From Halapricum desulfuricans (lineage in GTDB: Archaea; Halobacteriota; Halobacteria; Halobacteriales; Haloarculaceae), in the NCBI RefSeq assembly GCF_017094505.1, contig NZ_CP064787.1, positions 2,294,001 through 2,358,000 of the forward strand: a stretch of DNA of 64,000 bases. Reading direction: 5' to 3'. Positions within the stretch are counted from its first letter, which is position 1; every line of letters starts with the position of its first letter. The notes under the pieces were generated by a model. The model made no database searches and had not been told where the DNA came from. It saw only the letters and a list, made by a program, of their open reading frames with translations. A program made the translations under genes and the position numbers. Below, piece by piece: positions 50,611-59,770 of this stretch.

Positions 50611-51783
50611 ATGGCACGATCACGACTCGCAGTCGTCGCGGTAATGCTGCTGGTGGTCGTCTCGACCGGCGGGGTCGCGGCGATCGCACCGGCACAGACA
50701 GTTGCACCGACGGAACGACAGGGCCTTCAGAACGACGCGGCGTCGCTCGATCCCGGGCAGTCGGCCGCGCTCCAGGCTGAGAACTGCTCGTTCCCGGTCG
50801 AGGTGACAGACGCGACTGGGGAGACGGTCACGATCGAGCAAGAGCCCGACCGCGTGGTCGCGCTCGGCGCGAGCGTCGCCCAGACGATGTGGGCGATCGA
50901 CGCCGAAGAGAAAGTCGTCGGGCTCCCCACCGGGTACACGACGGCGTACCTGAACGGCTCACAGGACCGGACGAACGTCCTCGGGGCGAATCAGAACGCG
51001 ATCGTCGAGAACGTCGTCGACCTCGAGCCCGACGTGGTGCTTGCGGCGAACATCATCGACGAGGACGACGTCGAGACGCTCCGGGACAACGGCCTGACAG
51101 TCGTCCGCTTCGAAGGAGCGAGTTCGATCTCGGACGTGACTGAAAAGACCCGCCTGACTGGACAGCTCGTCGGCGCCTGTGAGGGGGCCGCCACAGTCGC
51201 CGACGAGATGAACGCGACAGTCGAGGAAGTGCGCGCGAGCGCGACCGACGGCGAGAGTCCGACCGTCTACTACGCGATGGGCGGCGGCTGGACGGCCGGC
51301 CCGGACACGTTCATCGGCGACGTGATCGCGACGGCGGGCGGCGACAACGTCGCGGCCGCGGCGGACATCCGGACGTACGGTGAGATCAGCGAGGAAGTGA
51401 TCGCCGCGGAGAACCCCGACTGGATCGTCGTGCCGGAGGGACGGGAACTCCCCAAGAGCCCCGCGATCAACGCCACGACAGCCGTCCAGAACGACCAGAT
51501 CGTCAGGGTGAACGCGAACTTCATCAGTCAGCCCGGACCGCGCGTGACCGAGCCGTTGCAGGACCTCTCGGCGGCGTTCAACCCGGACGGTGCGAGCGAG
51601 ACGCCGACGGTCACGGAGACCGACGGAGACGCTGTCACGACTGAATCCGACGGCGGGGCGACCGACGCACCCACGACGGAAGCGCCGACAACCGACTCCG
51701 GAAGCGGGTTCGGACCCGGCTTCGGACCGGTCGCGGCACTGCTCGCACTGCTGGCGTCGGGACTGCTCGCGCGGCGTCGCTGA
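50611..51783 (+). CDS. btuF: Cobalamin-binding protein BtuF with PGF-CTERM anchor
   Basis: The 390-residue protein has a Sec signal peptide (VVAVMLLVVVSTGGVAAIAPA) and a class III solute-binding core (EVTDATGETVTIEQEPDRVVALGASVAQTMWAI; GGGWTAGPDTFIGDVIATAGG). A Thr-rich linker (about 335-365) leads to a C-terminal PGF-CTERM sorting signal (GSGFGPGFGPVAALLALLASGLLARRR). ArtA-type processing would thus lipid-anchor it to the cell surface, in contrast to the Tat-lipoprotein at 11885. It starts the ten-gene rightward cobalamin cluster and is divergent from btuCD. Confidence 0.94.
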   Translation: MARSRLAVVAVMLLVVVSTGGVAAIAPAQTVAPTERQGLQNDAASLDPGQSAALQAENCSFPVEVTDATGETVTIEQEPDRVVALGASVAQTMWAIDAEEKVVGLPTGYTTAYLNGSQDRTNVLGANQNAIVENVVDLEPDVVLAANIIDEDDVETLRDNGLTVVRFEGASSISDVTEKTRLTGQLVGACEGAATVADEMNATVEEVRASATDGESPTVYYAMGGGWTAGPDTFIGDVIATAGGDNVAAAADIRTYGEISEEVIAAENPDWIVVPEGRELPKSPAINATTAVQNDQIVRVNANFISQPGPRVTEPLQDLSAAFNPDGASETPTVTETDGDAVTTESDGGATDAPTTEAPTTDSGSGFGPGFGPVAALLALLASGLLARRR

Positions 51784-51788
51784 GACAC

Positions 51789-52412
51789 GTGCACGTCTAC
51801 CAGGCAATCTCGTTCGACTGCTTCGGAACGTTGCTGTCGGTCGAACGGCCCGACGATCCGGCCGCCGCCGTCGCCGACGCGCTCGATCGACGAGGGATCG
51901 ACGTTCCGGACGACTGGGCGCGCGTCTACGCGGAGCCACATCGGGAGGTCGAGCCCGGTCGGGAGGGTTCGCTGGTCGCACACGTCGTCGCCGCGCTCCG
52001 GAATCGCGGACGCGACCCGGCGACGCCGACCGTCCGGGCGGCCGTGCTGGCGGCGTTCGAGTCGCCGGTCCGGACGCGTGACGGTGCTGTCGCGGCCGTC
52101 GATGCGGCCGCGAGCGTCGGCCCGGTCGGCGTCTGCTCGAACTGCAGCGTCCCCGGACTGGTCGAACGGTCGCTGAAACGGTCCGCACTGGACGTCGAGC
52201 ACTTCGAGGCGGTCGTCACGAGCGTCGACTGCGGCTGGCGCAAGCCCGACCGCCGGGCGTTCGAGGCCGTCGCCGACGCGCTCGACACGACCCCGGCCGA
52301 TCTGTTGCACGTCGGCGACGATCCCGAAACCGACGGGGCCGCGCCCGAGGCTGCCCTCCTCTCGGAGCGATCGCTGCCGGAACTGGCCGCTCGCTGGAGG
52401 GACCAGCAGTGA
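51789..52412 (+). CDS. HAD-superfamily hydrolase in the cobalamin cluster
   Basis: The 207-residue protein starts at GTG 51789, 5 bp after btuF. HAD motifs are: I FDCFGTLL (Asp9; the second Asp of DxD is replaced by FG-T as FDCFGT), II VCSNCSV, III CGWRKPD, and IV HVGDDPETD. Its stop overlaps the GTG of cbiB. It probably dephosphorylates a small phosphorylated metabolite. Its position inside the assembly operon suggests a cobalamin step lacking a classical enzyme here, such as alpha-ribazole phosphate or adenosylcobalamin-5'-phosphate dephosphorylation (inference). Confidence 0.88.
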   Translation: MHVYQAISFDCFGTLLSVERPDDPAAAVADALDRRGIDVPDDWARVYAEPHREVEPGREGSLVAHVVAALRNRGRDPATPTVRAAVLAAFESPVRTRDGAVAAVDAAASVGPVGVCSNCSVPGLVERSLKRSALDVEHFEAVVTSVDCGWRKPDRRAFEAVADALDTTPADLLHVGDDPETDGAAPEAALLSERSLPELAARWRDQQ

Positions 52413-53335
52413 GCGAAGCCGCCGTGCTGGCGATCGCGCTCGCGAGTATGCTCGACGCGCTCGTCGGCGAACCGCCGAACCGATTCCACCCGGTCGCGTA
52501 TCTCGGACGGCTCGTCACCCCGATCGATCGGGCGTGGTCTCGCCCCCGGCTCGTCGGGGCGCTCGCAGCCGCCGTGATCCCCGTACTCGCGGGGTCGCTG
52601 GCCTGGCTGGTCGTCGCGGGTGCGCTCCGTGCCGGCTGGCTCGCGGGTGCGCTCGCGGCCGGGCTCGTCCTCTTCTCGACGACGAGCCTCCGCGCGCTGG
52701 TCGAGGCCGCGCGCGAGGTCGTCGAGATCGCGGACGCCGATCCCGACCGGGCACGCGAGCGGATCCCGGCGCTCGTCGGTCGCGATACCGAGACGCTCTC
52801 GCCGGGAGAACTCCGGAGCGGCGCGGTCGAGAGCGCCGCCGAGAACCTCGCCGACGGGCTGGTCGCGCCGCTGCTTGCCTTCGTCGTCGGCACGCGGTTC
52901 GCGACGGCGTTCGGAGCGACGCCCGCGCTGGCGTTGGGGGTCGCGGCGGCCGCGTGGGTCAAGGGCGTCAATACGCTGGATTCGATGCTCGGCTACCGAT
53001 CGAAGCCGGTCGGCTGGGCGAGCGCGCGCCTGGACGACCTCGTGATGGCCGTCCCCGCCCGCGTGGCCGCCGTGGCGATCGCGATCGCCGCACGCCGGCC
53101 CGGCGCAGTCCCGGACGCGCGGTCGTGGGCCCGCGAGCCGCCGTCGCCGAACTCGGGGTGGCCGATGGCGACGCTCGCGGTCGCGCTCGGGGTCCGGCTG
53201 ACCAAGCCCAGCGTCTACGACCTCAATCCGGGCGCGCCGGTTCCGGACCGCGAGACCGGAGCGCGCGGAGTCCGGATCGTCGCCGGCGCGGGCGTCCTGT
53301 CGATGCTCGCCGGCGGGGTGATGGCGTGGCCGTAG
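52409..53335 (+). CDS. cbiB: Adenosylcobinamide-phosphate synthase CbiB
   Basis: The 308-residue integral membrane protein starts at GTG 52409 overlapping the HAD gene (GTGA). CbiB landmarks: DALVGEPPNRFHPVAYLGRLV near the N-terminus, ENLADGLVAPLL (about 147-158), KGVNTLDSMLGYRSKPVGWASARLDDL (about 188-214). It condenses adenosylcobyric acid with (R)-1-amino-2-propanol phosphate made by CobD. cobS starts within its last codons. Confidence 0.95.
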   Translation: MSEAAVLAIALASMLDALVGEPPNRFHPVAYLGRLVTPIDRAWSRPRLVGALAAAVIPVLAGSLAWLVVAGALRAGWLAGALAAGLVLFSTTSLRALVEAAREVVEIADADPDRARERIPALVGRDTETLSPGELRSGAVESAAENLADGLVAPLLAFVVGTRFATAFGATPALALGVAAAAWVKGVNTLDSMLGYRSKPVGWASARLDDLVMAVPARVAAVAIAIAARRPGAVPDARSWAREPPSPNSGWPMATLAVALGVRLTKPSVYDLNPGAPVPDRETGARGVRIVAGAGVLSMLAGGVMAWP

Positions 53336-54084
53336 ACGCCGTCCGGGGGGCGGTCGGCTTCCTCACGCGACTGCCCGTCGGGCAGGACGACGACGCCTGG
53401 GACGCCTTCCGTCGGGGACCTGCGGCGTTCCCGATCGCCGGGTACGTGATCGGCGCGCTCGCGGCGATACCGCTCGTCGCGCTCGCGCCGCCGGCGACGG
53501 CCGCGGCCGCGTTCCTGGGGTGGGTGTACCTGCTCACCGGCGTCGCCCACGCCGACGGCCTGACGGATCTGGGCGACGCGCTGGCGGTCCACGGCGACGC
53601 CGCCAGACGGCGCGAGGTCATGCGGGACACGACGATCGGCGTCGGCGGCGCGCTGGCGCTCGCGATCGTGGCGATCGGACTGGCGCTCGCGGCGTTCGGA
53701 CTGGCCGAGGCGGGCCGCGGGAGCGACCGGGCCGCGGTCGCGTCGATCGTCGTCGCGAGCGAGGTCGGCGCGAAGGGGGCGGTCGCGACGCTAGTCTGCC
53801 TGGGCGAGGCGACCCACGAGGGACTCGGCTCTGCTCTCACCGAACACGCCGGGCCGGCGTCGCTGCTCCCGGTGGCCGGAGCGATCGTCCCGACCGTCGC
53901 GTTCGCCGCCGTGACGCCCGCGGCCCCGGTCGCGGCGCTGGCGGCGCTCGCGACGGGTGGGGCGGTCCTGTGGCTCGCTCGCTCGACGGTCGGGGGCGTC
54001 AGCGGCGACGTCTTCGGCGCGACGAACGAACTCGCGCGCCTCGTCGCGCTCCATTCGGGGGTGATTGCGTGGACGCATCTGTGA
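53326..54084 (+). CDS. cobS: Adenosylcobinamide-GDP ribazoletransferase CobS
   Basis: The 252-residue membrane protein starts at GTG 53326, ten bases inside the cbiB end. The start VAVDAVRGAVGFLTRLPVG and the motif GVAHADGLTDLGDAL with its DGLxD metal site (about 70-80) are diagnostic, and TIGVGGALAL follows near 103. It joins adenosylcobinamide-GDP and alpha-ribazole or its phosphate at the membrane, the last assembly reaction. Confidence 0.94.
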   Translation: MAVDAVRGAVGFLTRLPVGQDDDAWDAFRRGPAAFPIAGYVIGALAAIPLVALAPPATAAAAFLGWVYLLTGVAHADGLTDLGDALAVHGDAARRREVMRDTTIGVGGALALAIVAIGLALAAFGLAEAGRGSDRAAVASIVVASEVGAKGAVATLVCLGEATHEGLGSALTEHAGPASLLPVAGAIVPTVAFAAVTPAAPVAALAALATGGAVLWLARSTVGGVSGDVFGATNELARLVALHSGVIAWTHL

Positions 54085-54136
54085 CGGTCCACGTGGGAGG
54101 GAACGCGCTCGTGGCTCGCCGCTCGGAGGTGAGCAC

Positions 54137-54682
54137 ATGGACGCACTGGTGATGTGCGGCGGCCGCGGGACCCGCCTCGACGCGCCCGTCGAGAAGCCGC
54201 TCTACGAGATCGGCGGCCGACCGATGATCGATCGCGTCCTCGAGGCGCTCGCCGAACCGGCGGAGACGACCCACGCCGTCGTCTCGCCGCACGCGCCCGA
54301 GACGGCCGCTCACGTGGACGTCCCGACGATCGAAACCGCCGGGGAGGGCTACGTCTCCGACCTGAGAACTGCGCTGTCGACCGCCGAACAGCCGGTACTG
54401 ACGGTCGCCGCCGATCTCCCGCTCTTGACCGACTCGGTCGTCTCGGCCGTACTCGACGCCCACGAGCGCGGGTCGCTGTCGGTGTCTGTCCCGGCGGGCC
54501 TGAAGCGGGACCTCGGCGTCAGCGTCGACACGACCGTCGAGACCGCGGACGGGGAACTCGCGCCGACGGGGCTCAACGTCGTCGGCGAGGGGCCCGAACG
54601 GCGACTCGTTCTGGAGGACGAACGGCTGGCGGTCAACGTCAATCGACCCGCCGACGCGAGAATCGCGGAGGAACGACTGTGA
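54137..54682 (+). CDS. cobY: GTP:adenosylcobinamide-phosphate guanylyltransferase CobY
   Basis: The 181-residue nucleotidyltransferase fold begins MDALVMCGGRGTRLDAPVEKPLYEIGGRPMIDRVLEAL, with the GTP-binding GGRGTRL loop and conserved Lys. LTVAADLPLLTDS provides the metal-binding Asp. It is the archaeal replacement of bacterial CobU, lacking kinase activity. The ATG at 54137 is used. It precedes a repeat-filled gap before cobT. Confidence 0.93.
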   Translation: MDALVMCGGRGTRLDAPVEKPLYEIGGRPMIDRVLEALAEPAETTHAVVSPHAPETAAHVDVPTIETAGEGYVSDLRTALSTAEQPVLTVAADLPLLTDSVVSAVLDAHERGSLSVSVPAGLKRDLGVSVDTTVETADGELAPTGLNVVGEGPERRLVLEDERLAVNVNRPADARIAEERL

Positions 54683-54690
54683 ACGCACGA

Positions 54691-54780
54691 TCGAACGACA
54701 CGTGGAGACAGAATGCGGGATTGAACGACGCGCAGAGACGGAACACGGGATTAAACGACATGTGGAGACAGAACGCGGAG
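54691..54780. repeat. Three tandem 30-bp repeats between cobY and cobT
   Basis: Units at 54691-54720, 54721-54750 and 54751-54780 share a GAACGAC-x-GGAGACAGAA-x-GCGGGA pattern, with four to seven differences between copies. They fill almost the whole gap between the cobY stop and the cobT ATG. In one frame they read as a 10-residue repeat (NDTWRQNAGL) and in another they could extend the CobT N-terminus. Confidence 0.88.
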
Positions 54781-54791
54781 GTATTGCGGTG

Positions 54792-55787
54792 ATGGGACTG
54801 GTCGTCGGAACGACCGAGACGGCGACGATCGAGGGACTCAGCGCCGCCGGGGCCGACCCGGAGGCGATGTGGCACACGCCCGCCGCCGACGCGGAGCTGC
54901 TCGCCTACGGCGACGTGCTGGAAGCGCCGGCCGTCCCGGTCAGCCCGAGCGGGTGCCCGACGCCGGCGCTGATTACCCGTGCCGTCCGCGAACTGGTCGG
55001 GTTCGACCTCGTCGCGATCGACGCCGGCCTCGGCGTCGAGACGGCCGCGCCGACGGTCGCTCTCGGGAGCGAGCCGGGCAGGGACATCCGCAAACCCACG
55101 GCGGTCCCCGGGGCGGCCTCGCTGTGGGAGCGCGGGCGGCGCTACGGCCGACGGCTTCCGGTCGAGCAACTCACCCTCGCCGAGAGCGTCCCCGGCGGCA
55201 CGACGACGGCGCTCGCGGTCGGCGACGCGCTGGGGATCGACCTGTCGGTCTCCTCGTCGCTGCTGGAGAACCCGATCGAGCGCAAGCGGCGGGTCGTGAC
55301 TGCGGCGCTCGCGACGAGCGGCTACTCGCCGGGCGAACTCGAGGGCCGGCCCCGCGAGGCGCTCGCAGCGGTCGGCGATCCCGTGCTGGCCGTCCTCGCC
55401 GGCGTCGCGGCCGGCGCGCTGGAGAGCGGGACTGACCTGCTGCTGGCCGGCGGCACCCAGCAACTCGCCGTCGCCGGGCTGCTCCGGGCAGACGGTGTCG
55501 ACCGCCCGCTCACGGTCGCGACGACGCCTTTCGTCGTCGACGACCCGTCCGCCGACGTCCGCGAGGCGGCCGAGCGGCTGGGGGTCGATCTCGTCGTGAC
55601 CGACCCCGGGTTCGAGGAAGCGTCCGGCCCCGTCTTCGAGCGCTATCGCGCGGGCGAGGCCAAGGAGGGTGCCGGGATGGGCGGCGCGCTCGCAGCGGCG
55701 ACACGAGAGAACGTCTCGATGTCGAGCGTTCGCGATCGAATCACGACGCTGTACGAGAGGCTGAGCGGAGCGACGACACACGCATGA
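54792..55787 (+). CDS. cobT: Archaeal-type nicotinate mononucleotide-dependent phosphoribosyltransferase CobT
   Basis: The 331-residue protein starts MGLVVGTTETATIEGLSAAGADPEAMWHTPAADAELL and contains SPSGCPTPALITRAVREL and LAESVPGGTTTALAVG. It belongs to the archaeal/cyanobacterial CobT-like family (TIGR00303/UPF0284) that activates the lower-ligand base. An in-frame upstream ATG would read through the 30-bp repeats; family N-termini favour 54792. Its stop overlaps the cobD ATG by 4 bp. Confidence 0.9.
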   Translation: MGLVVGTTETATIEGLSAAGADPEAMWHTPAADAELLAYGDVLEAPAVPVSPSGCPTPALITRAVRELVGFDLVAIDAGLGVETAAPTVALGSEPGRDIRKPTAVPGAASLWERGRRYGRRLPVEQLTLAESVPGGTTTALAVGDALGIDLSVSSSLLENPIERKRRVVTAALATSGYSPGELEGRPREALAAVGDPVLAVLAGVAAGALESGTDLLLAGGTQQLAVAGLLRADGVDRPLTVATTPFVVDDPSADVREAAERLGVDLVVTDPGFEEASGPVFERYRAGEAKEGAGMGGALAAATRENVSMSSVRDRITTLYERLSGATTHA

Positions 55788-56794
55788 ACGACGAACGAGC
55801 ACGCGGCGTCGGGCCGGTGGCCCACGGGTCGAGCGACGATCCCGAACTGCTGGATTTCAGCGCCAACACCAACCCGCGGACGCCACCCGGCGTCGCCGAC
55901 GCCTACGAGGACGCACTGGATCAGGCGGGGTCGTACCCGCCCGAGCCACCGAACGAGTACCGCGGGACTGCGGCCGAGTACGTCGATGTCACGCCCGAGT
56001 CGATCGTGCCGACGCCGGGCGGGCTGGCCGCGATCCGGCTGGCGATCGCGCTCGCGGTCGACCCGGGCGACAGCGCGCTCGTCCCGGCGCCGAGTTTCGG
56101 GGAGTACGCACGCGAGATACGGCTGCAGGGCGGAACGCCGACGTTCGTCTCGCCGGGGGCGATCGTCGAGTCCGACCCGACCGACCACGCGCTCGCGGTC
56201 GTCTGCAACCCGAACAACCCCACGGGCGAGGCGATCGCGCAGGGCGAACTCCGCGCGTTCGCCCGCCGCTGTCGCGAGAGCGACACCAGGCTACTGATCG
56301 ACGAGGCCTTTCTCGGCTACACCGACCGCCCCTCGATGGCCGGCACCGACGGCGTCGTCGTCGCCCGGTCGCTGACGAAACTGTTCGGGCTGCCGGGGAT
56401 CCGGGCCGGGTTCGCCGTCGCGACCGGCGAGTTCGGCGAGGCGATGCGAAACGCCCGGCGGCCGTGGAACCTCGGCGCGCCGGCGCTCGCCGTCGGGAGC
56501 CACTGCATGCGCCAGAGGGCGTTCGTCGAGGAGACGCGGGAGCGGGTCGCCCGGGAGCGCGAGCGCATGCGCGAAGCGCTTGCGACACGCTTCGACGTGC
56601 GCGAGTCAGAGGGGCCGTTCCTGCTGCTCGACGTGGGTGATCGGCCGGTCGGCCGGTTCGTCGCGGCCGTTCGCGAGCGAGGCGTCGCGATCAGGGACGC
56701 CACCACGTTCCGGGGGCTCGACTCGCACGTCCGGGTCGCGGTCCGCGAACCCGAGGCGAACGACCGGCTGCTGGAGGTGCTTCGGGATGTTTGA
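55784..56794 (+). CDS. cobD: L-threonine-O-3-phosphate decarboxylase CobD
   Basis: The 336-residue fold-type I PLP enzyme has PLP Lys199 in RSLTKLFGLPGIRAGF, the cofactor Asn/Asp region VVCNPNNPTGE, DEAFLGY, and a C-terminal substrate Arg (SHVRVAVRE). It begins with a HisC-like LLDFSANTNPRTPPGV. It decarboxylates threonine phosphate to (R)-1-amino-2-propanol phosphate for CbiB. The threonine kinase partner is not in this window. HisC-type aminotransferase activity is the alternative reading, disfavoured by context. Confidence 0.92.
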   Translation: MNDERARGVGPVAHGSSDDPELLDFSANTNPRTPPGVADAYEDALDQAGSYPPEPPNEYRGTAAEYVDVTPESIVPTPGGLAAIRLAIALAVDPGDSALVPAPSFGEYAREIRLQGGTPTFVSPGAIVESDPTDHALAVVCNPNNPTGEAIAQGELRAFARRCRESDTRLLIDEAFLGYTDRPSMAGTDGVVVARSLTKLFGLPGIRAGFAVATGEFGEAMRNARRPWNLGAPALAVGSHCMRQRAFVEETRERVARERERMREALATRFDVRESEGPFLLLDVGDRPVGRFVAAVRERGVAIRDATTFRGLDSHVRVAVREPEANDRLLEVLRDV

Positions 56795-57503
56795 GACCAC
56801 GGTCCGCGACGGCGTGTTGCGGATCGGCCGACCCGGGACGCGCTGGCTCTCGACCGGCTGGGATGGCGGTCACTCGCGCGGCGATGCGGCGTACAACGTG
56901 ACCGTCCCCAGCGGCTGGGAGCGGACGGACCTCGACCGCTACGTGACGGACCGACTGGAGGCGGCTGGTTTCGAGCCAGAGGCGCCCGTGCTGCTGACCG
57001 GCGTCTCTCAGGAACATGCCAGGATCGCTCGCACCGGGTCGGTCGCCGTGATCGCCACGGTCGGCCTCTCGAACCCGGCGACACTGCCGCCAGACCCCGA
57101 GGGCGAGTCTGTCGGCGGAACTCGGGAAGACGACGCGGCCACACACGAACGCCCGCCGGGAACGTGCAATCTCTTCGTTGGGACGACTCGCGATCTCGAC
57201 GCCGGGGCGCTGGCGAACCTGCTGACCGTCGCGGCCGAGGCGAAGGCGGCGACACTGCTGTCCTCGGTCGGGTTCACCGGCACGACCAGCGACGCGGTCG
57301 TCGCGGCCTGCGATCCAGCAGGCGAGCCGGCCGCCTTCTCCGGCAGTGCGACGCCGGTCGGTGACGCCGTCCGCGCCTGCGTTCGCGACGCCATCACGGC
57401 CAGCCTCCGGTCGCGCTATACCGACGAGCGGCCGCCGGAGAGCGTCGCTGAAGCAGAGCACGGGATCGCAACGACCACGACAGCGGAGGTTTTCGAGCCA
57501 TGA
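56787..57503 (+). CDS. cbiZ: Adenosylcobinamide amidohydrolase CbiZ
   Basis: The 238-residue protein begins MFETTVRDGVLRIGRPGTRWLSTGWDGGHSRGDAAYNVTVP. The CbiZ signatures are VLLTGVSQEHARI, GTCNLFVGTTRDLDAGAL and a C-terminal VGDAVRACVRDAITASL. It removes the aminopropanol arm from imported adenosylcobinamide, giving adenosylcobyric acid for rebuilding. It overlaps cobD by 8 bp and the adenosyltransferase gene by 4 bp. Confidence 0.93.
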   Translation: MFETTVRDGVLRIGRPGTRWLSTGWDGGHSRGDAAYNVTVPSGWERTDLDRYVTDRLEAAGFEPEAPVLLTGVSQEHARIARTGSVAVIATVGLSNPATLPPDPEGESVGGTREDDAATHERPPGTCNLFVGTTRDLDAGALANLLTVAAEAKAATLLSSVGFTGTTSDAVVAACDPAGEPAAFSGSATPVGDAVRACVRDAITASLRSRYTDERPPESVAEAEHGIATTTTAEVFEP

Positions 57504-58216
57504 CAGACGAGACTGATCGACGATCGGGAGCACAGCCACGACAGACAGAAAAGCGAGCGGCGACGCCGGGCCGCGGCGTCAGGCCCACCGCGGAGCCGAT
57601 CGAACCGGCCGCGCCGGAGGAGTTCGGCCTCGTGCAGGCCTGGTACGGCGACGGCAAGGGCAAGACCACGGCCGCGCTCGGGATGGCCTTCAGGGCGGCC
57701 GGCCACGGCTATCGCGTTCACGTCCTGCAGTTCATGAAAGGCGGGGCCGACAGCGTCGAGGCCACTCGCGGCGAGTACAACGCGATCGCCCGACTGCCGG
57801 GGCTGAGTTACGAGAACAGCGGCCACTACGGCTGGCACGGGCTGCTCGACGGGTCCAGCGACGACGAACACGTCGCGACGGCCGAAGCGGCCTTCGAGCG
57901 GGCGCGCCAGCTCGTCGAGGCCGCGGGCGAGGCGGACCTGTCCGCGCCGCTGGAACTGGACGGCGAGCCCGAGGCCGGCGTCCACATGCTCGTGCTCGAC
58001 GAGGTGCTGTACGCGGTCAATCGCGGCCTCGTCGATCCCGACGACCTGCAGGCGCTGATCGAGGACCGGCCCGACGACCTCGAACTCGTGTTGACCGGTG
58101 GGCACGAACGGCCCGCGTACCTGGAGGGGTACGTCGATCTGGTGAGCCACGTCAGCGCCGATCGCCACCCCTTCGAGGCGGACGGCCAGCGCGCCCGGAA
58201 GGGGACGGAGTACTGA
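57500..58216 (+). CDS. cobA: Cob(I)yrinic acid a,c-diamide adenosyltransferase (CobA/BtuR type)
   Basis: The 238-residue protein has an acidic/basic N-terminal extension of about 40 residues, then WYGDGKGKTTAALG with P-loop 50-57, HVLQFMKGG and VLDEVLYAVNRGLV (Walker-B-like). This is the BtuR/CobA family that transfers the 5'-deoxyadenosyl group from ATP to cob(I)inamide or cobyrinic acid. It is needed before CbiZ, which acts on adenosylated corrinoids. It overlaps cbiZ by 4 bp. Confidence 0.94.
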   Translation: MTDETDRRSGAQPRQTEKRAATPGRGVRPTAEPIEPAAPEEFGLVQAWYGDGKGKTTAALGMAFRAAGHGYRVHVLQFMKGGADSVEATRGEYNAIARLPGLSYENSGHYGWHGLLDGSSDDEHVATAEAAFERARQLVEAAGEADLSAPLELDGEPEAGVHMLVLDEVLYAVNRGLVDPDDLQALIEDRPDDLELVLTGGHERPAYLEGYVDLVSHVSADRHPFEADGQRARKGTEY

Positions 58217-58237
58217 TGGGGAGACGATGACCCGGGA

Positions 58238-59770
58238 ATGACGACGACACTGCTCGTCGCCGGGACGGCCAGCCACGTCGGCAAGAGCACCGTCGCCGCC
58301 GGACTCTGCCGGCTGTTCGCGGACGCGGGCATCGACATCGCCCCGTTCAAGGCCCAGACGATGAGCAACAACGCCCACGTCGCGGCCTGCGTCGGCAGCG
58401 ACGCCGCCTACGGCGAGATCGGTGTCGCCCAGTACGTCCAGGCCCGCGCGGCCGGCGTCGTCCCGACGACAGATCACAACCCCGTCCTGCTCAAGCCACG
58501 GGGCGACGCCGAGAGTCAGGTGCTGATCGACGGCCGACCGGTCGGGCACGTCCCGGCCGGGGAGTACTACGAGCGCCACTGGGAGCGCGCCCGGGAGGCG
58601 GCCGTCGCGGCCTACGAGCGACTGGCGGCCGACCACGAGGTGATCGTCGCGGAGGGCGCGGGATCGATCGCGGAGCTCAACCTCCGGCACCGGGACCTGG
58701 CCAACGTCGAGACTGCACGCTTCGCCGACGCCGAGGTCCTGCTCGTGGGCGACATCGAGCGCGGCGGCGTCTTCGCGAGCCTCTACGGGACGCTCGAGTT
58801 GATGCCCGAGGACGTCCGCGACCGGGTCGCCGGACTGGTCATCAACAAGTTCCGCGGCGATCGGTCCCTGTTGACCGACGGGCTCGACGAACTCGAAGCG
58901 CGAACGGGCGTGCCCGTGCTGGGCGTGCTCCCCCACGAGGACCCGGGACTGCCCGAGGAGGACAGCCTCTCGCTGCCGGACCGCACGGCGTCGACAGTGC
59001 GCGGTGGGAACGACAGCGTGGCCGAGTCGCGGGCGGTCACGATCGCCGCGGTGCGACTGCCGCGACTCTCGAACGCGACCGACCTCGATCCGCTTTCCCG
59101 TGTTCCGGGCGTTCGAGTGGCGATCCGGCCCCCGGACGCGACGCTTTCCGACGCCGACGCGGTCGTCCTTCCGGGGACCAAAAACACCGCCGACGACCTG
59201 CTCGCGCTCCGGGAGGCCGGCCTCGGCGAGCGCCTGCGGGCGTTCGACGGCCCGATCGTCGGCATCTGTGGCGGGTATCAGCTGCTCGGCCGGAAGCTGC
59301 TCGGCGCGAGCCACGAGAGCACGGGCGAGCGCGACAGTCTCGACGGGTTCGGACTACTGCCCGTGGTGACACGGTTCGACGACGAGAAGGCCATCCGGCA
59401 GGTCACACGGAACGTCGAAGGGGCGGGACCGATCGACGGTGCGAGCGGGACCGCGAGCGGCTACGAGATCCACGCCGGCGAGACGCGAGTCGAGCGGTCG
59501 CTACCGGCACCGATCGGCCCGGGCAGCGTCGCGACCGACCGGGTGCTCGGGACGTATCTCCACGGTCTGTTTCACGCCGCGTCCGTCAGGGAGGCGTTTG
59601 TCGAAGCGACCTTCGAGCACGCCGGCCGGGAACGCCCGGACAGCGGCGCGAGATCAGCGTCACCGTTCGACCGGGCGGGCGGGCTGGTCGAGGAAATCGA
59701 TCTCGTGCGAGTCCTCCCGAAACGGTACAGCCAGCAGGATCACACCGGTGGCGATACCATTTTGAACTGA
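58238..59770 (+). CDS. cbiP: Cobyric acid synthase CbiP
   Basis: The 510-residue protein has an N-terminal dethiobiotin-synthetase-like ATPase part ([30 protein letters not shown]) and a C-terminal class I glutamine amidotransferase with nucleophile Cys344 ([10 protein letters not shown]) and the His of GTYLHGLFH. It amidates side chains b, d, e and g of adenosylcobyrinic a,c-diamide. The last nine residues (HTGGDTILN) and the stop are encoded by the left arm of repeat B3, so the native C-terminus was probably altered. Confidence 0.94.
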   Translation: MTTTLLVAGTASHVGKSTVAAGLCRLFADAGIDIAPFKAQTMSNNAHVAACVGSDAAYGEIGVAQYVQARAAGVVPTTDHNPVLLKPRGDAESQVLIDGRPVGHVPAGEYYERHWERAREAAVAAYERLAADHEVIVAEGAGSIAELNLRHRDLANVETARFADAEVLLVGDIERGGVFASLYGTLELMPEDVRDRVAGLVINKFRGDRSLLTDGLDELEARTGVPVLGVLPHEDPGLPEEDSLSLPDRTASTVRGGNDSVAESRAVTIAAVRLPRLSNATDLDPLSRVPGVRVAIRPPDATLSDADAVVLPGTKNTADDLLALREAGLGERLRAFDGPIVGICGGYQLLGRKLLGASHESTGERDSLDGFGLLPVVTRFDDEKAIRQVTRNVEGAGPIDGASGTASGYEIHAGETRVERSLPAPIGPGSVATDRVLGTYLHGLFHAASVREAFVEATFEHAGRERPDSGARSASPFDRAGGLVEEIDLVRVLPKRYSQQDHTGGDTILN

